NCBI GenBank assembly: GCA_030998225.1
Contig: JAPYXD010000713.1
Span: forward strand, 310,001 to 374,000
Reading direction: 5' to 3'
Origin: Diplolepis rosae
Lineage: Eukaryota; Arthropoda; Insecta; Hymenoptera; Diplolepididae
DNA length: 64,000 bases
The notes under the pieces are model-generated. The model did not search any database and had not been told where the DNA came from. It was given only the letters and a program-made list of their open reading frames with translations. Below are positions 1 to 14,392 of the stretch, in pieces. Numbering within the stretch: the first letter of the stretch is position 1; every line of letters starts with the position of its first letter. A program made the position numbers and the translations under genes.

Positions 1-930
1 CATTACTATCTGTTTAATTAGAATGAATTTTGATCCAATTAATGATGATTTTTCTCTCATAACGTCAAATCTAGTGAATTTTCGTAAAAATATCATCACC
101 TTTTTTAATCATATCAAGTTTGATCCAATTAAGGATGGTTTTCCACACATAACCTAAAAACTACTAATTTCATATAAAAACATTATCATCTGTTTAATTA
201 GGATCAAGTTTGATCCAATTAATGATGATTTTTCGTTTATAACCTGGAATCTAGTGACTTTTCATAAAAACATTATCATCTTTTTTAATCATATCAAGCT
301 TGATCCAATTAATGATGATTTTCCGCACATAACCTTGAAACTTCTGATTCTATATAAAACCATTACCATCTGTTCTAATCATATCAAGTTTGGTCCAATT
401 AGTGATGATTTTTCGCCTATAACCTGAAATCTAGTGACTTTTCATAAAAACATTATCATCTTTTTTAATCATATCAAGTTTGGTCCAATTAATGATGATT
501 TTCCGGACATAACCTTGAAACTTCTGATTCTATATAAAACCATTACCATCTGTTCTAATCATATCAAGTTTGGTCCAATTAATGATGATTTTTCGCTCAT
601 AACCTGAAATCTAGTGACTTTTCATAAAAACATTATCATCTTTTTTAATCATATCAAGTTTGCTCCAATTAATGATGATTTTCCGGACATAACCCTGAAA
701 CTTCTGATTCTATATAAAACCATTACCATCTGTTCTAATCATATCAAGTTTGATCCAATTAATGATGATTTTCCGGACATAACCTTGAAGCTTCTGATTC
801 TATTTAAAACCATTACCATCTGTTTTAATCATATCAAGTTTGGTCCAATTGATGATGAATTTTCGCACAAAGCCTTAAATCTAGTGTTTTTATATAAAAA
901 TTACCATCTAGTTCAATCATATCGAGGTTG

Positions 931-1795
931 GTCCAATTAATGATGATTTTCCGCACATAACCTTGCAACTTCTGATTCTATATAAAGCCATTACCATCTG
1001 TTTTAATCATATCAAGTTTGTTCCAATTAATGATGATTACCATCTAGTTCAATCATATCGAGGTTGGTCCAATTAATGATGATTTTCCGCACATAACCTT
1101 GCAACTTCTGATTCTATATAAAGCCATTACCATCTGTTTTAATCATATCAAGTTTGTTCCAATTAATGATGATTACCATCTAGTTCAATCATATCGAGGT
1201 TGGTCCAATTAATGATGATTTTCCGCACGTAACCTTGCAACTTCTGATTCTATATAACGCCATTACCATCTGTTTTAATCATATCAAGTTTGTTCCAATT
1301 AATGATGATTACCATCTAGTTCAATCATATCGAGGTTGGTCCAATTGATGATGATTTTTCGCACATAGCCTTAAATGTAGTGATTTTATATAAAAACATT
1401 ACCATCTAGTTCAATCATATCGAGGTTGGTCCAATTAATGATGATTTTCCGCACATAACCTTGCAACTTCTGATTCTATATAAAGCCATTACCATCTGTT
1501 TTAATCATATCAAGTTTGTTCCAATTAATGATGATTACCATCTAGTTCAATCATATCGAGGTTGGTCCAATTAATGATGATTTTCCGCACATAACCTTGC
1601 AACGTCTGATTCTATATAACGCCATTACCATCTGTTTTAATCATATCAAGTTTGTTCCAATTAATGATGATTACCATCTAGTTCAATCATATCGAGGTTG
1701 GTCCAATTGATGATGATTTTTCGCACATAGTCATAAATGTAGTGATTTTATATAAAAACACTACCATCTAGTTCAATCATATCGAGGCTGGTACA
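931..1795. repeat. D-type monomer cluster with 46-bp half units, copy L1
   Basis: Here the spacing of the GTCCAATT motif is not a steady 90. It falls at 931, 1067, 1203, 1339, 1429, 1565, 1701 and 1791, giving steps of 136, 136, 136, 90, 136, 136 and 90. Each 136-bp step is a full 90-bp monomer plus a 46-bp half monomer in which GATGATT joins directly to ACCATCTAGTTC. The 44 bases normally lying between these points are missing. The units carry the distinctive ATATCGAGGTTGGTCC segment. Confidence 0.9.
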
Positions 1796-4700
1796 ATTAA
1801 TGATGATTTTAGCACATAATCTTGAAACTTCTGATTCTATATAAAGCCATTACCACCTGTTTTAATCATATCAAGTTCGATCCAATTAATGGTGATTTTC
1901 CGCACATAACCTTGAAACTTCTGATTCTATATAAAACCATTACCATCTTTTCTAATCATATCAAGTTTGGTCCAATTAATGATGATTTTTCGCTTATAAC
2001 CAGAAATCTAGTGACTTTTCATAAAAACATTATCATCTTTTTTAATCATATCAAGTTTGATCCAATTAATAATGATTTTCCGGACATAACCTTGAAGCTT
2101 CTGATTCTATATGAAGCCATTACCATCTGTTTTAATCATATCAAGTTCGATCCAATTAATGATGATTTTCCGCACATAACCTTGAAACTTCTGATTCTAT
2201 ATAAAACCATTACCATCTGTTCTAATCATATCAAGTTTGGTCCAATTAATGATGATTTTTCGCTCATAACCTGAAATCTAGTGACTTTTCATAAAAACAT
2301 TATCATCTTTTTTAATCATATCAAGTTTGATCCAATTAATGATGATTTTCCGGACATAACCTTGAAACTTCTGATTCTATATAAAACCATTACCATCTGT
2401 TCTAATCATATCAAGTTTGATCCAATTAATGATGATTTTCCGGACATAACCTTGAAGCTTCTGATTCTATATGAAGCCGTTACCATCTGTTTTAATCATA
2501 TCAAGTTTGATCCAAGCGATGATGATTTTCCGAACATAACCTTAAACTTCTGATTCTATTTAAAACCATTACCATCTGTTTAATTAGGATGGAGTTTGAT
2601 CCAATTAATGATGATTTTTCGCTCATAGCCTGAAATCTAGTGACTTTTCATAAAAACATTATCACCTGTTTTAATCATATCACGTTTGGTCCAATTAAGG
2701 ATGATTTTCCGCACATAACCTTGAAACTACTAATTTATTATAAAAACATTACTATCTGTTTAATTAGCATGGATTTTGATCCAATTAATGACGATTTTTC
2801 GCTCATACCGTCAAATCTAGTGACTTTTTGTAAAAACATCATCACCTTTTAAATCATATTAAGTTTGATCCAATTATGGATGGTTCTCCACACATAACCT
2901 AAAAACTACTAATTTCATGTAAAAACATTATCATCTGTTTAATTAGGATCAATTTTGAACCAATTAATAATGATTTTTCGCTTATAACCTGGAATCTAGT
3001 GACTTTTCATAAAAACATTATCATCTTTTTTAATCATATCAAGTTTGGTCCAACTCAATGATGATTTTTCGTTCGTAACCTCAAATCTAGTGACTTTTCA
3101 TAAAAACATCATCAACTGTTTTAATTATATCAAATTTGGTCCAATTAATGATGATTTTCCGCACATAACCTTAAAACTACTAATTTCATATGGAAACATT
3201 ACTATCTGTTTAATTAGAATGAATTTTGATCCAATTAATGATGATTTTTCTCTCATAACGTCAAATCTAGTGAATTTTCGTAAAAATATCATCACCTTTT
3301 TTAATCATATCAAGTTTGATCCAATTAAGGATGGTTTTCCACACATAACCTAAAAACTACTAATTTCATATAAAAACATTATCATCTGTTTAATTAGGAT
3401 CAAGTTTGATCCAATTAATGATGATTTTTCGTTTATAACCTGGAATCTAGTGACTTTTCATACACGCATTTGAATCTTTTTTAATCATATCAAGTTTGGT
3501 CCAATTAATGATGATTTTCCGGACATAACCTTGAAACTTCTGATTCTATATAAAACCATTACCATCTGTTCTAATCATATCAAGTTTGGTCCAATTAGTG
3601 ATGAGTTTTGGCCTATAACCTGAAATCTAGTGAAACATTATCATCTGTTTTAATCATATCAAGTTTGATGCAATTAATGATGATTTTTCGCTCATGACCT
3701 GAAAACTACTAATTTCATATGGAAACATTACAATCTGTTTAATTAGGATGGATTTTGATCCAATTAATGATGATTTTTCGCTCATAACGTCAAATCTAGT
3801 GACTTTTCGTAAAAACATCATCACCTTTTTAAATCATATTAAGTTTGGTCCAATTAAGGATGGTTCTCCACACATAACCTAAAAACTACTAATTTCATAT
3901 AAAAACATTACTATCTGTTTAATTAGGATCAATTTTGAACCAATTAATGATGATTTTTCGCTTATAACCTGAAATCCAGTGACTTTTCATAAAAACATTA
4001 TCACCTGTTTTAATCATATCACGTTTGGTCCAATTAAGGACAGTTTTCCACACATAACCTTGAAACTACTAATTTCATATAAAAACATTACCATCTGTTT
4101 AATTAGGATCAAGTTTGATCCAATTAATGATGTTTTTTCGCTTATAACCTGAAATCTAGTGACTTTTTGTAAAAACATCATCACCTTTTTAAATCATATT
4201 AAGTTTGATCCAATTATGGATGGTTCTCCACACATAACCTAAAAACTACTAATTTCATATAAAAACATTATCATCTGTTTAATTAGGATCAATTTTGAAC
4301 CAATTAATGATGATTTTTCGCTTATAACCTGGAATCTAGTGACTTTTCATAAAAACATTATCATCTTTTTTAATCATATCAAGTTTGGTCCAATTAATGA
4401 TGATTTTTCGCTCGTAACCTCAAATCTAGTGACTTTTCATAAAAACATCATCAACTGTTTTAATTATATCAAATTTGGTCCAATTAATGATGATTTTCCG
4501 CACATAACCTTAAAACTACTAATTTCATATGGAAACATTACTATCTGTTTAATTAGAATGAATTTTGATCCAATTAATGATGATTTTTCTCTCATAACGT
4601 CAAATCTAGTGAATTTTCGTAAAAATATCATCACCTTTTTTAATCATATCAAGTTTGATCCAATTAAGGATGGTTTTCCACACATAACCTAAAAAACTAC

Positions 4701-6880
4701 TAATTTCATATAAAAACATTATCATCTGTTTAATTAGGATCAAGTTTGATCCAATTAATGATGATTTTTCGTTTATAACCTGGAATCTAGTGACTTTTCA
4801 TAAAAACATTATCATCTTTTTTAATCATATCAAGTTTGGTCCAATTAATGATGATTTTCCGGACATAACCTTGAAACTTCTGATTCTATATAAAACCATT
4901 ACCATCTGTTCTAATCATATCAAGTTTGGTCCAATTAGTGATGATTTTTTCGCTCATAACCTGAAATCTAGTGACTTTTCATAAAAACATTATCATCTTT
5001 TTTAATCATATCAAGTTTGATCCAATTAATGATGATTTTTCGCTCATGACCTGAAAAACTACTAATTTCATATGGAAACATTACAATCTGTTTAATTAGG
5101 ATGGATTTTGATCCAATTAATGATGATTTTTCGCTCATAACGTCAAATCTAGTGACTTTTCGTAAAAACATCATCACCTTTTTTAATCATATCAAGTTTG
5201 ATCCAATTAAGGATGGTTCTCCACACATAACCTAAAAACTACTAATTTCATATGAAAACATTAACATCTGTTTAATTAGGATCAATTTTGAACCAATTAA
5301 TGATGATTTTTCGCTTATAACCTGGAATCTAGTGACTTTTCATAAAAACGTTATCATCTTTTTTAATCATATCAAGTTTGGTCCAATTAATGATGATTTT
5401 TCGCTCATAACGTCAAATCTAGTGACTTTTCATAAAAACATTATCACCTGTTTTAATTATATCACGTTTGGTCCAATTAAGGATAGTTTTCCACACATAA
5501 CCTTGAAACTACTAATTTCATATGGAAACATTACTATCTGTTTAATTAGGATGGAATGTGATCCAATTAATGATGATTTTTCGCTCATAACTCTGAAATC
5601 TAGTGATTTTTCATAAAAACCATTACCATCTTTTCTAATCATATCAAGTTTGGTCCAATTAATGATGATTTTTCGCTTATAACCTGAAATCTAGTGACAT
5701 TTCATAAAAACATTATCATCTTTTTTAATCATATCAAGTTTGATCTAATTAATGATGATTTTCCGGACATAACCTTGAAGCTTCTGATTCTATATGAAGC
5801 CATTACCATCTGTTTTAATCATATCAAGTTTGATCCAATTAATGATGATTTTCCGGACATAACCTTGAAGCTTCTGATTCTATATGAAGCCATTACCATC
5901 TTTTTTAATCATATCAAGTTTGATCCAAGCGATGATGATTTTCCGCACATAACCTTAAACTTCTGATTCTATTTAAAACCATTACCATCTGTTTTAATCA
6001 TATCAAGTTTGGTCCAATTAATGATGATTTTTCGCTCATAACGTCAAATCTAGTGACTTTTCATAAAAACATTATCACCTGTTTTAATCATATCACGTTT
6101 GGTCCAATTAAGGATAGTTTTCCACACATAACCTTGAAACTACTAATTTCTTATAAAAACATTACTATCTGATTAATTAGGATGGATTTTGATCCAATTA
6201 ATGATGATTTTTCGCTCATAACGTCAAATCTAGTGACTTTTTGTAAAAACATCATCACCTTTTTAAATCATATTAAGTTTGATCCAATTATGGATGGTTC
6301 TCCACACATAACCTAAAAAACTACTAATTTCATGTAAAAACATTATCATCTGTTTAATTAGGATCAATTTTGAACCAATTAATGATGATTTTTCGCTTAT
6401 AACCTGGAATCTAGTGACTTTTCGTAAAAACATTATCATCTTTTTTAATCATATCAAGTTTGGTCCAATCAATGATGATTTTTCGCTCGTAACCTCAAAT
6501 CTAGTGACTTTTCATAAAAACATCATCAACTGTTTTAATTATATCAAATTTGGTCCAATTAATGATGATTTTCCGCACATAACCTTAAAACTACTAATTT
6601 CATATGGAAACATTACTATCTGTTTAACTAGAATGAATTTTGATCCAATTAATGATGATTTTTCTCTCATAACGTCAAATCTAGTGAATTTTCGTAAAAA
6701 TATCATCACCTTTTTTAATCATATCTAGTTTGATCCAATTAAGTATGGTTTTCCACACATGACCTAAAAACTACTAATTTCATATAAAAACATTATCATC
6801 TGTTTAATTAGGATCAAGTTTGATCCAATTAATGATGATTTTTCGTTTATAACCTGGAATCTAGTGACTTTTCATAAAAA
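1020..6880. repeat. Long satellite segment duplicated 7.5 kb downstream, copy 1
   Basis: Monomer order and most private variants are repeated at 8521-14392 with an offset that drifts only from 7500 to 7517 bp. Examples are the GGTGATTTTCC variant near 1890 and 9390, the AAGCGATGATG variant near 2514 and 10017, and the GACGATTTTTC variant near 2790 and 10290. Differences seen are scattered substitutions and 1-base homopolymer indels. The match fades after about 6880, where the two copies carry different monomers. Boundaries are approximate because I aligned by eye. Confidence 0.85.
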
Positions 6881-8431
6881 AATCATTAGCATCTTTTTTA
6901 ATCATATTAAGTTTGATCCAATTAATGATGATTTTTCGCACATAACCTTGAAACTTCTGTTTCTATATAAAACAATTACCATCTGTTTTACTCATATCAA
7001 GTTTGATTTTTCGCTTATAACCTGAAATCCACTGACTTTTCATAAAAACGTTATCATCTTTTTTAATCATATCAAGTTTGATCCAATTAATGCTGATTTT
7101 TCGCTCATGACCTGAAAAACTACTAATTTCATATGGAAACATTACAATCTGTTTAATTAGGATGGATTTTGATCCAATTAATGATGATTTTTCGCTCATA
7201 ACGTCAAATCTAGTGACTTTTCGTAAAAACATCATCACCTTTTTAAATCATATTAAGTTTGGTCCAATTAAGGATGGTTCTCCACACATAACCTAAAAAC
7301 TACTAATTTCATATAAAAACATTAACATCTGTTTAATTAGGATCAATTTTGAACCAATTAATGATGATTTTTCGCTTATAACCTGGAATCTAGTGACTTT
7401 TCATAAAAACATTATCACCTGTTTTAATCATACCACGTTTGGTCCAATTAATGATGATTTTTCGCTCATAACGTCAAATCTAGTGACTTTTCATAAAAAC
7501 ATTATCACCTGTTTTAATTATATCACGTTTGGTCCAATTAAGGATAGTTTTCCACACATAACCTTGAAACTACTAATTTCATATGGAAACATTACTATCT
7601 GTTTAATTAGGATGAATTTTGATCCAATTAATGATGATTTTTCTCTCATAACGTCAAATCTAGTGACTTTTTGTAAAAACATAATCACCTTTTTAAATCA
7701 TATTAAGTTTGATCCAATTATGGATGGTTCTCCACACATAACCTAAAAACTACTAATTTCATATAAAAACATTATCATCTGTTTAATTAGGATCAATTTT
7801 GAACCAATTAATGATGATTTTTCGCTTATAACCTGGAATCTAGTGACTTTTCATAAAAAACATTATCATCTTTTTTAAACATATCAAGTTTGATCCAATT
7901 AATGATGATTTTCCGGACATAACCTTGAAACTTCTGATTCTATATAAAACCATTACCATCTGTTCTAATCATATCAAGTTTGATCCAATTAATGATGATT
8001 TTCCGGACATAACCTTGAAGCTTCTGATTCTATATGAAGCCATTACCATCTGTTTTAATCATATCAAGTTTGATCCAAGCGATGATGATTTTCCGCACAT
8101 AACCTTAAACTTCTGATTCTATTTAAAACCATTACCATCTGTTTTAATCATATCAAGTTTGGTCCAATTAATGATGATTTTTCGCTCATAACGTCAAATC
8201 TAGTGACTTTTCATAAAAACATTATCACCTGTTTTAATTATATCACGTTTGGTCCAATTAAGGATAGTTTTCCACACATAACCTTGAAACTACTAATTTC
8301 TTATAAAAACATTACTATCTGATTAATTAGGATGGATTTTGATCCAATTAATGATGATTTTTCGCTCATAACGTCAAATCTAGTGACTTTTTGTAAAAAC
8401 ATCATCACCTTTTTTAAACATATCAAGTTTG

Positions 8432-9295
8432 ATCCAATTAATGATGATTTTCCGGACATAACCTTGAAACTTCTGATTCTATATAAAACCATTATCATCT
8501 GTTTTAATCATATCAAGTTTGTTCCAATTAATGATGATTACCATCTAGTTCAATCATATCGAGGTTGGTCCAATTAATGATGATTTTCCGCACATAACCT
8601 TGCAACTTCTGATTCTATATAAAGCCATTACCATCTGTTTTAATCATATCAAGTTTGTTCCAATTAATGATGATTACCATCTAGTTCAATCATATCGAGG
8701 TTGGTCCAATTAATGATGATTTTCCGCACATAACCTTGCAACTTCTGATTCTATATAACGCCATTACCATCTGTTTTAATCATATCAAGTTTGTTCCAAT
8801 TAATGATGATTACCATCTAGTTCAATCATATCGAGGTTGGTCCAATTGATGATGATTTTTCGCACATAGCCTTAAATGTAGTGATTTTATATAAAAACAT
8901 TACCATCTAGTTCAATCATATCGAGGTTGGTCCAATTAATGATGATTTTCCGCACATAACCTTGCAACTTCTGATTCTATATAAAGCCATTACCATCTGT
9001 TTTAATCATATCAAGTTTGTTCCAATTAATGATGATTACCATCTAGTTCAATCATATCGAGGTTGGTCCAATTAATGATGATTTTCCGCACATAACCTTG
9101 CAACTTCTGATTCTATATAACGCCATTACCATCTGTTTTAATCATATCAAGTTTGTTCCAATTAATGATGATTACCATCTAGTTCAACATATCGAGGTTG
9201 GTCCAATTGATGATGATTTTTCGCACATAGTCATAAATGTAGTGATTTTATATAAAAACACTACCATCTAGTTCAATCATATCGAGGCTGGTACA
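8432..9295. repeat. D-type monomer cluster with 46-bp half units, copy L2
   Basis: The GTCCAATT spacing reproduces that of the 931-1795 cluster: 8568, 8704, 8840, 8930, 9066, 9201 and 9291, that is 136, 136, 90, 136, 135 and 90. One base is missing in this copy near 9187 (GTTCAACATATC instead of GTTCAATCATATC). It forms the left part of the second copy of the 7.5-kb spaced duplication. Confidence 0.9.
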
Positions 9296-12200
9296 ATTAA
9301 TGATGATTTTAGCACATAACCTTGAAACTTCTGATTCTATATAAAGCCATTACCATCTGTTTTAATCATATCAAGTTCGATCCAATTAATGGTGATTTTC
9401 CGCACATAACTTTGAAACTTCTGATTCTATATAAAACCATTACTCATCTTTTCTAATCATATCAAGTTTGGTCCAATTAATGATGATTTTTCGCTTATAA
9501 CCAGAAATCTAGTGACTTTTCATAAAAACATTATCATCTTTTTTAATCATATCAAGTTTGATCCAATTAATAATGATTTTCCGGACATAACCTTGAAGCT
9601 TCTGATTCTATATGAAGCCATTACCATCTGTTTTAATCATATCAAGTTCGATCCAATTAATGATGATTTTCCGCACATAACCTTGAAACTTCTGATTCTA
9701 TATAAAAACCATTACCATCTGTTCTAATCATATCAAGTTTGGTCCAATTAATGATGATTTTTCGCTCATAACCTGAAATCTAGTGACTTTTCATAAAAAC
9801 ATTATCATCTTTTTTAATCATATCAAGTTTGATCCAATTAATGATGATTTTCCGGACATAACCTTGAAACTTCTGATTCTATATAAAACCATTACCATCT
9901 GTTCTAATCATATCAAGTTTGATCCAATTAATGATGATTTTCCGGACATAACCTTGAAGCTTCTGATTCTATATGAAGCCGTTACCATCTGTTTTAATCA
10001 TATCAAGTTTGATCCAAGCGATGATGATTTTCCGCACATAACCTTAAACTTCTGATTCTATTTAAAACCATTACCATCTGTTTTATTCATATCAAGTTTG
10101 GTCCAATTAATGATGATTTTTCGCTCATAACGTCAAATCTAGTGACTTTTCATAAAAACATTATCACCTGTTTTAATCATATCACGTTTGGTCCAATTAA
10201 GGATAGTTTTCCACACATAACCTTGAAACTACTAATTTATTATAAAAACATTACTATCTGTTTAATTAGCATGGATTTTGATCCAATTAATGACGATTTT
10301 TCGCTCATACCGTCAAATCTAGTGACTTTTTGTAAAAACATCATCACCTTTTTAAATCATATTAAGTTTGATCCAATTATGGATGGTTCTCCACACATAA
10401 CCTAAAAACTACTAATTTCATGTAAAAACATTATCATCTGTTTAATTAGGATCAATTTTGAACCAATTAATAATGATTTTTCGCTTATAACCTGGAATCT
10501 AGTGACTTTTCATAAAAAACATTATCATCTTTTTTAATCATATCAAGTTTGGTCCAATCAATGATGATTTTTCGCTCGTAACCTCAAATCTAGTGACTTT
10601 TCATAAAAACATCATCAACTGTTTTAATTATATCAAATTTGGTCCAATTAATGATGATTTTCCGCACATAACCTTAAAACTACTAATTTCATATGGAAAC
10701 ATTACTATCTGTTTAATTAGAATGAATTTTGATCCAATTAATGATGATTTTTCTCTCATAACGTCAAATCTAGTGAATTTTCGTAAAAATATCATCACCT
10801 TTTTTAATCATATCAAGTTTGATCCAATTAAGGATGGTTTTCCACACATAACCTAAAAACTACTAATTTCATATAAAAACATTATCATCTGTTTAATTAG
10901 GATCAAGTTTGATCCAATTAATGATGATTTTTCGTTTATAACCTGGAATCTAGTGACTTTTCATATAAGCATTATCATCTTTTTTAATCATATCAAGTTT
11001 GGTCCAATTAATGATGATTTTCCGCACATAACCTTGAAACTTCTGATTCTATATAAAACCATTACCATCTGTTCTAATCATATCAAGTTTGGTCCAATTA
11101 GTGATGATTTTTCGCTCATAACCTGAAATCTAGTGTCTTTTCATAAAAAAAACATTAGCATCTTTTTTAATCATATTAAGTTTGATCCAATTAATGATGA
11201 TTTTTCGCTCATGACCTGAAAACTACTAATTTCATATGGAAACATTACAATCTGTTTAATTAGGATGGATTTTGATCCAATTAATGATGATTTTTCGCTC
11301 ATAACGTCAAATCTAGTGACTTTTCGTAAAAACATCATCACCTTTTTAAATCATATTAAGTTTGGTCCAATTAAGGATGGTTCTCCACACATAACCTAAA
11401 AACTACTAATTTCATATAAAAACATTACCATCTGTTTAATTAGGATGGAGTTCGATTCAATTAATGATGATTTTTCGCTTATAACCTGAAATCCAGTGAC
11501 TTTTCATAAAAACATTATCACCTGTTTTAATCATATCACGTTTGGTCCAATTAAGGACAGTTTTCCACACATAACCTTGAAACTACTAATTTCATAAAAA
11601 AACATTACCATCTGTTTAATTAGGATGGATTTTGATCCAATTAATGATGATTTTTCGCTCATAACGTCAAATCTAGTGACTTTTTGTAAAAACATCATCA
11701 CCTTTTTAAATCATATTAAGTTTGATCCAATTATGGATGGTTCTCCACACATAACCTAAAAACTACTAATTTCATATAAAAACATTATCATCTGTTTAAT
11801 TAGGATCAATTTTGAACCAATTAATGATGATTTTTCGCTCATAACGTCAAATCCAGTGACTTTTCATAAAAACGTTATCATCTTTTTTAATCATATCAAG
11901 TTTGGTCCAATTAATGATGATTTTTCGCTCGTAACCTCAAATCTAGTGACTTTTCATAAAAACATCATCAACTGTTTTAATTATATCAAATTTGGTCCAA
12001 TTAATGATGATTTTCCGCACATAACCTTAAAACTACTAATTTCATATGGAAACATTACTATCTGTTTAATTAGAATGAATTTTGATCCAATTAATGATGA
12101 TTTTTCTCTCATAACGTCAAATCTAGTGAATTTTCGTAAAAATATCATCACCTTTTTTAATCATATCAAGTTTGATCCAATTAAGGATGGTTTTCCACAC

Positions 12201-14392
12201 ATAACCTAAAAACTACTAATTTCATATAAAAACATTATCATCTGTTTAATTAGGATCAAGTTTGATCCAATTAATGATGATTTTTCGTTTATAACCTGGA
12301 ATCTAGTGACTTTTCATAAAAACATTATCATCTTTTTTAATCATATCAAGTTTGGTCCAATTAATGATGATTTTCCGGACATAACCTTGAAACTTCTGAT
12401 TCTATATAAAACCATTACCATCTGTTCTAATCATATCAAGTTTGGTCCAATTAGTGATGATTTTTCGCCTATAACCTGAAATCTAGTGACTTTTCATAAA
12501 AACATTATCATCTTTTTTAATCATATCAAGTTTGATCCAATTAATGATGATTTTTCGCTCATGACCTGAAAAACTACTAATTTCATATGGAAACATTACA
12601 ATCTGTTTAATTAGGATGGATTTTGATCCAATTAATGATGATTTTTCGCTCATAACGTCAAATCTAGTGACTTTTCGTAAAAACATCATCACCTTTTTAA
12701 ATCATATTAAGTTTGGTCCAATTAAGGATGGTTCTCCACACATAACCTAAAAACTACTAATTTCATATAAAAACATTATCATCTGTTTAATTAGGATCAA
12801 TTTTGAACCAACTAATGATGATTTTTCGCTTATAACCTGGAATCTAGTGACTTTTCATAAAAACATTATCATCTTTTTTAATCATATCAAGTTTGGTCCA
12901 ATTAATGATGATTTTTCGCTCATAACGTCAAATCTAGTGACTTTTCATAAAAACATTATCACCTGTTTTAATCATATCACGTTTGGTCCAATTAAGGATA
13001 GTTTTCCACACATAACCTTGAAACTACTAATTTCTTATAAAAACATTACTATCTGTTTAATTAGGATGGAATGTGATCCAATTAATGATGATTTTTCGCT
13101 CATAACCTGAAATCTAGTGATTTTTCATAAAACCATTACCATCTTTTCTAATCATATCAAGTTTGGTCCAATTAATGATGATTTTTCGCTTATAACCTGA
13201 AATCTAGTGACATTTCATAAAAACATTATCATCTTTTTTAATCATATCAAGTTTGATCTAATTAATGATGATTTTCCGGACATAACCTTGAAGCTTCTGA
13301 TTCTATATGAAGCCATTACCATCTGTTTTAATCATATCAAGTTTGATCCAATTAATGATGATTTTCCGGACATAACCTTGAAGCTTCTGATTCTATATGA
13401 AGCCATTACCATCTTTTTTAATCATATCAAGTTTGATCCAAGCGATGATGATTTTCCGCACATAACCTTAAACTTCTGATTCTATTTAAAACCATTACCA
13501 TCTGTTTTAATCATATCAAGTTTGGTCCAATTAATGATGATTTTTCGCTCATAACGTCAAATCTAGTGACTTTTCATAAAAACATTATCACCTGTTTTAA
13601 TAATATCACGTTTGGTCCAATTAAGGATAGTTTTCCACACATAACCTTGAAACTACTAATTTCATATGGAAACATTACTATCTGTTTAATTAGGATGAAT
13701 TTTGATCCAATTAATGATGATTTTTCTCTCATAACGTCAAATCTAGTGACTTTTTGTAAAAACATCATCACCTTTTTAAATCATATTAAGTTTGATCCAA
13801 TTATGGATGGTTCTCCACACATAACCTAAAAACTACTAATTTCATGTAAAAACATTATCATCTGTTTAATTAGGATCAATTTTGAACCAATTAATGATGA
13901 TTTTTCGCTTATAACCTGGAATCTAGTGACTTTTCGTAAAAACATTATCATCTTTTTTAATCATATCAAGTTTGGTCCAATCAATGATGATTTTTCGCTC
14001 GTAACCTCAAATCTAGTGACTTTTCATAAAAACATCATCAACTGTTTTAATTATATCAAATTTGGTCCAATTAATGATGATTTTCCGCACATAACCTTAA
14101 AACTACTAATTTCATATGGAAACATTACTATCTGTTTAACTAGAATGAATTTTGATCCAATTAATGATGATTTTTCTCTCATAACGTCAAATCTAGTGAA
14201 TTTTCGTAAAAATATCATCACTTTTTTTAATCATATCAAGTATGATCCAATTAAGGATGGTTTTCCACACATAACCTAAAAAACTACTAATTTCATATAA
14301 AAACATTATCATCTGTTTAATTAGGATCAAGTTTGATCCAATTAATGATGATTTTTCGTTTATAACCTGGAATCTAGTGACTTTTCATATAA
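8521..14392. repeat. Long satellite segment duplicated from 7.5 kb upstream, copy 2
   Basis: This is the second copy of the segment at 1020-6880, in direct orientation. The two are separated by about 1.6 kb (6880-8521) of ordinary satellite. Agreement in monomer order over about 65 units points to a recent amplification of a large block rather than of single monomers. It ends near 14392, where this copy reads CATATAAACATTACC and copy 1 reads CATAAAAAAATCATTAGC. Confidence 0.85.
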
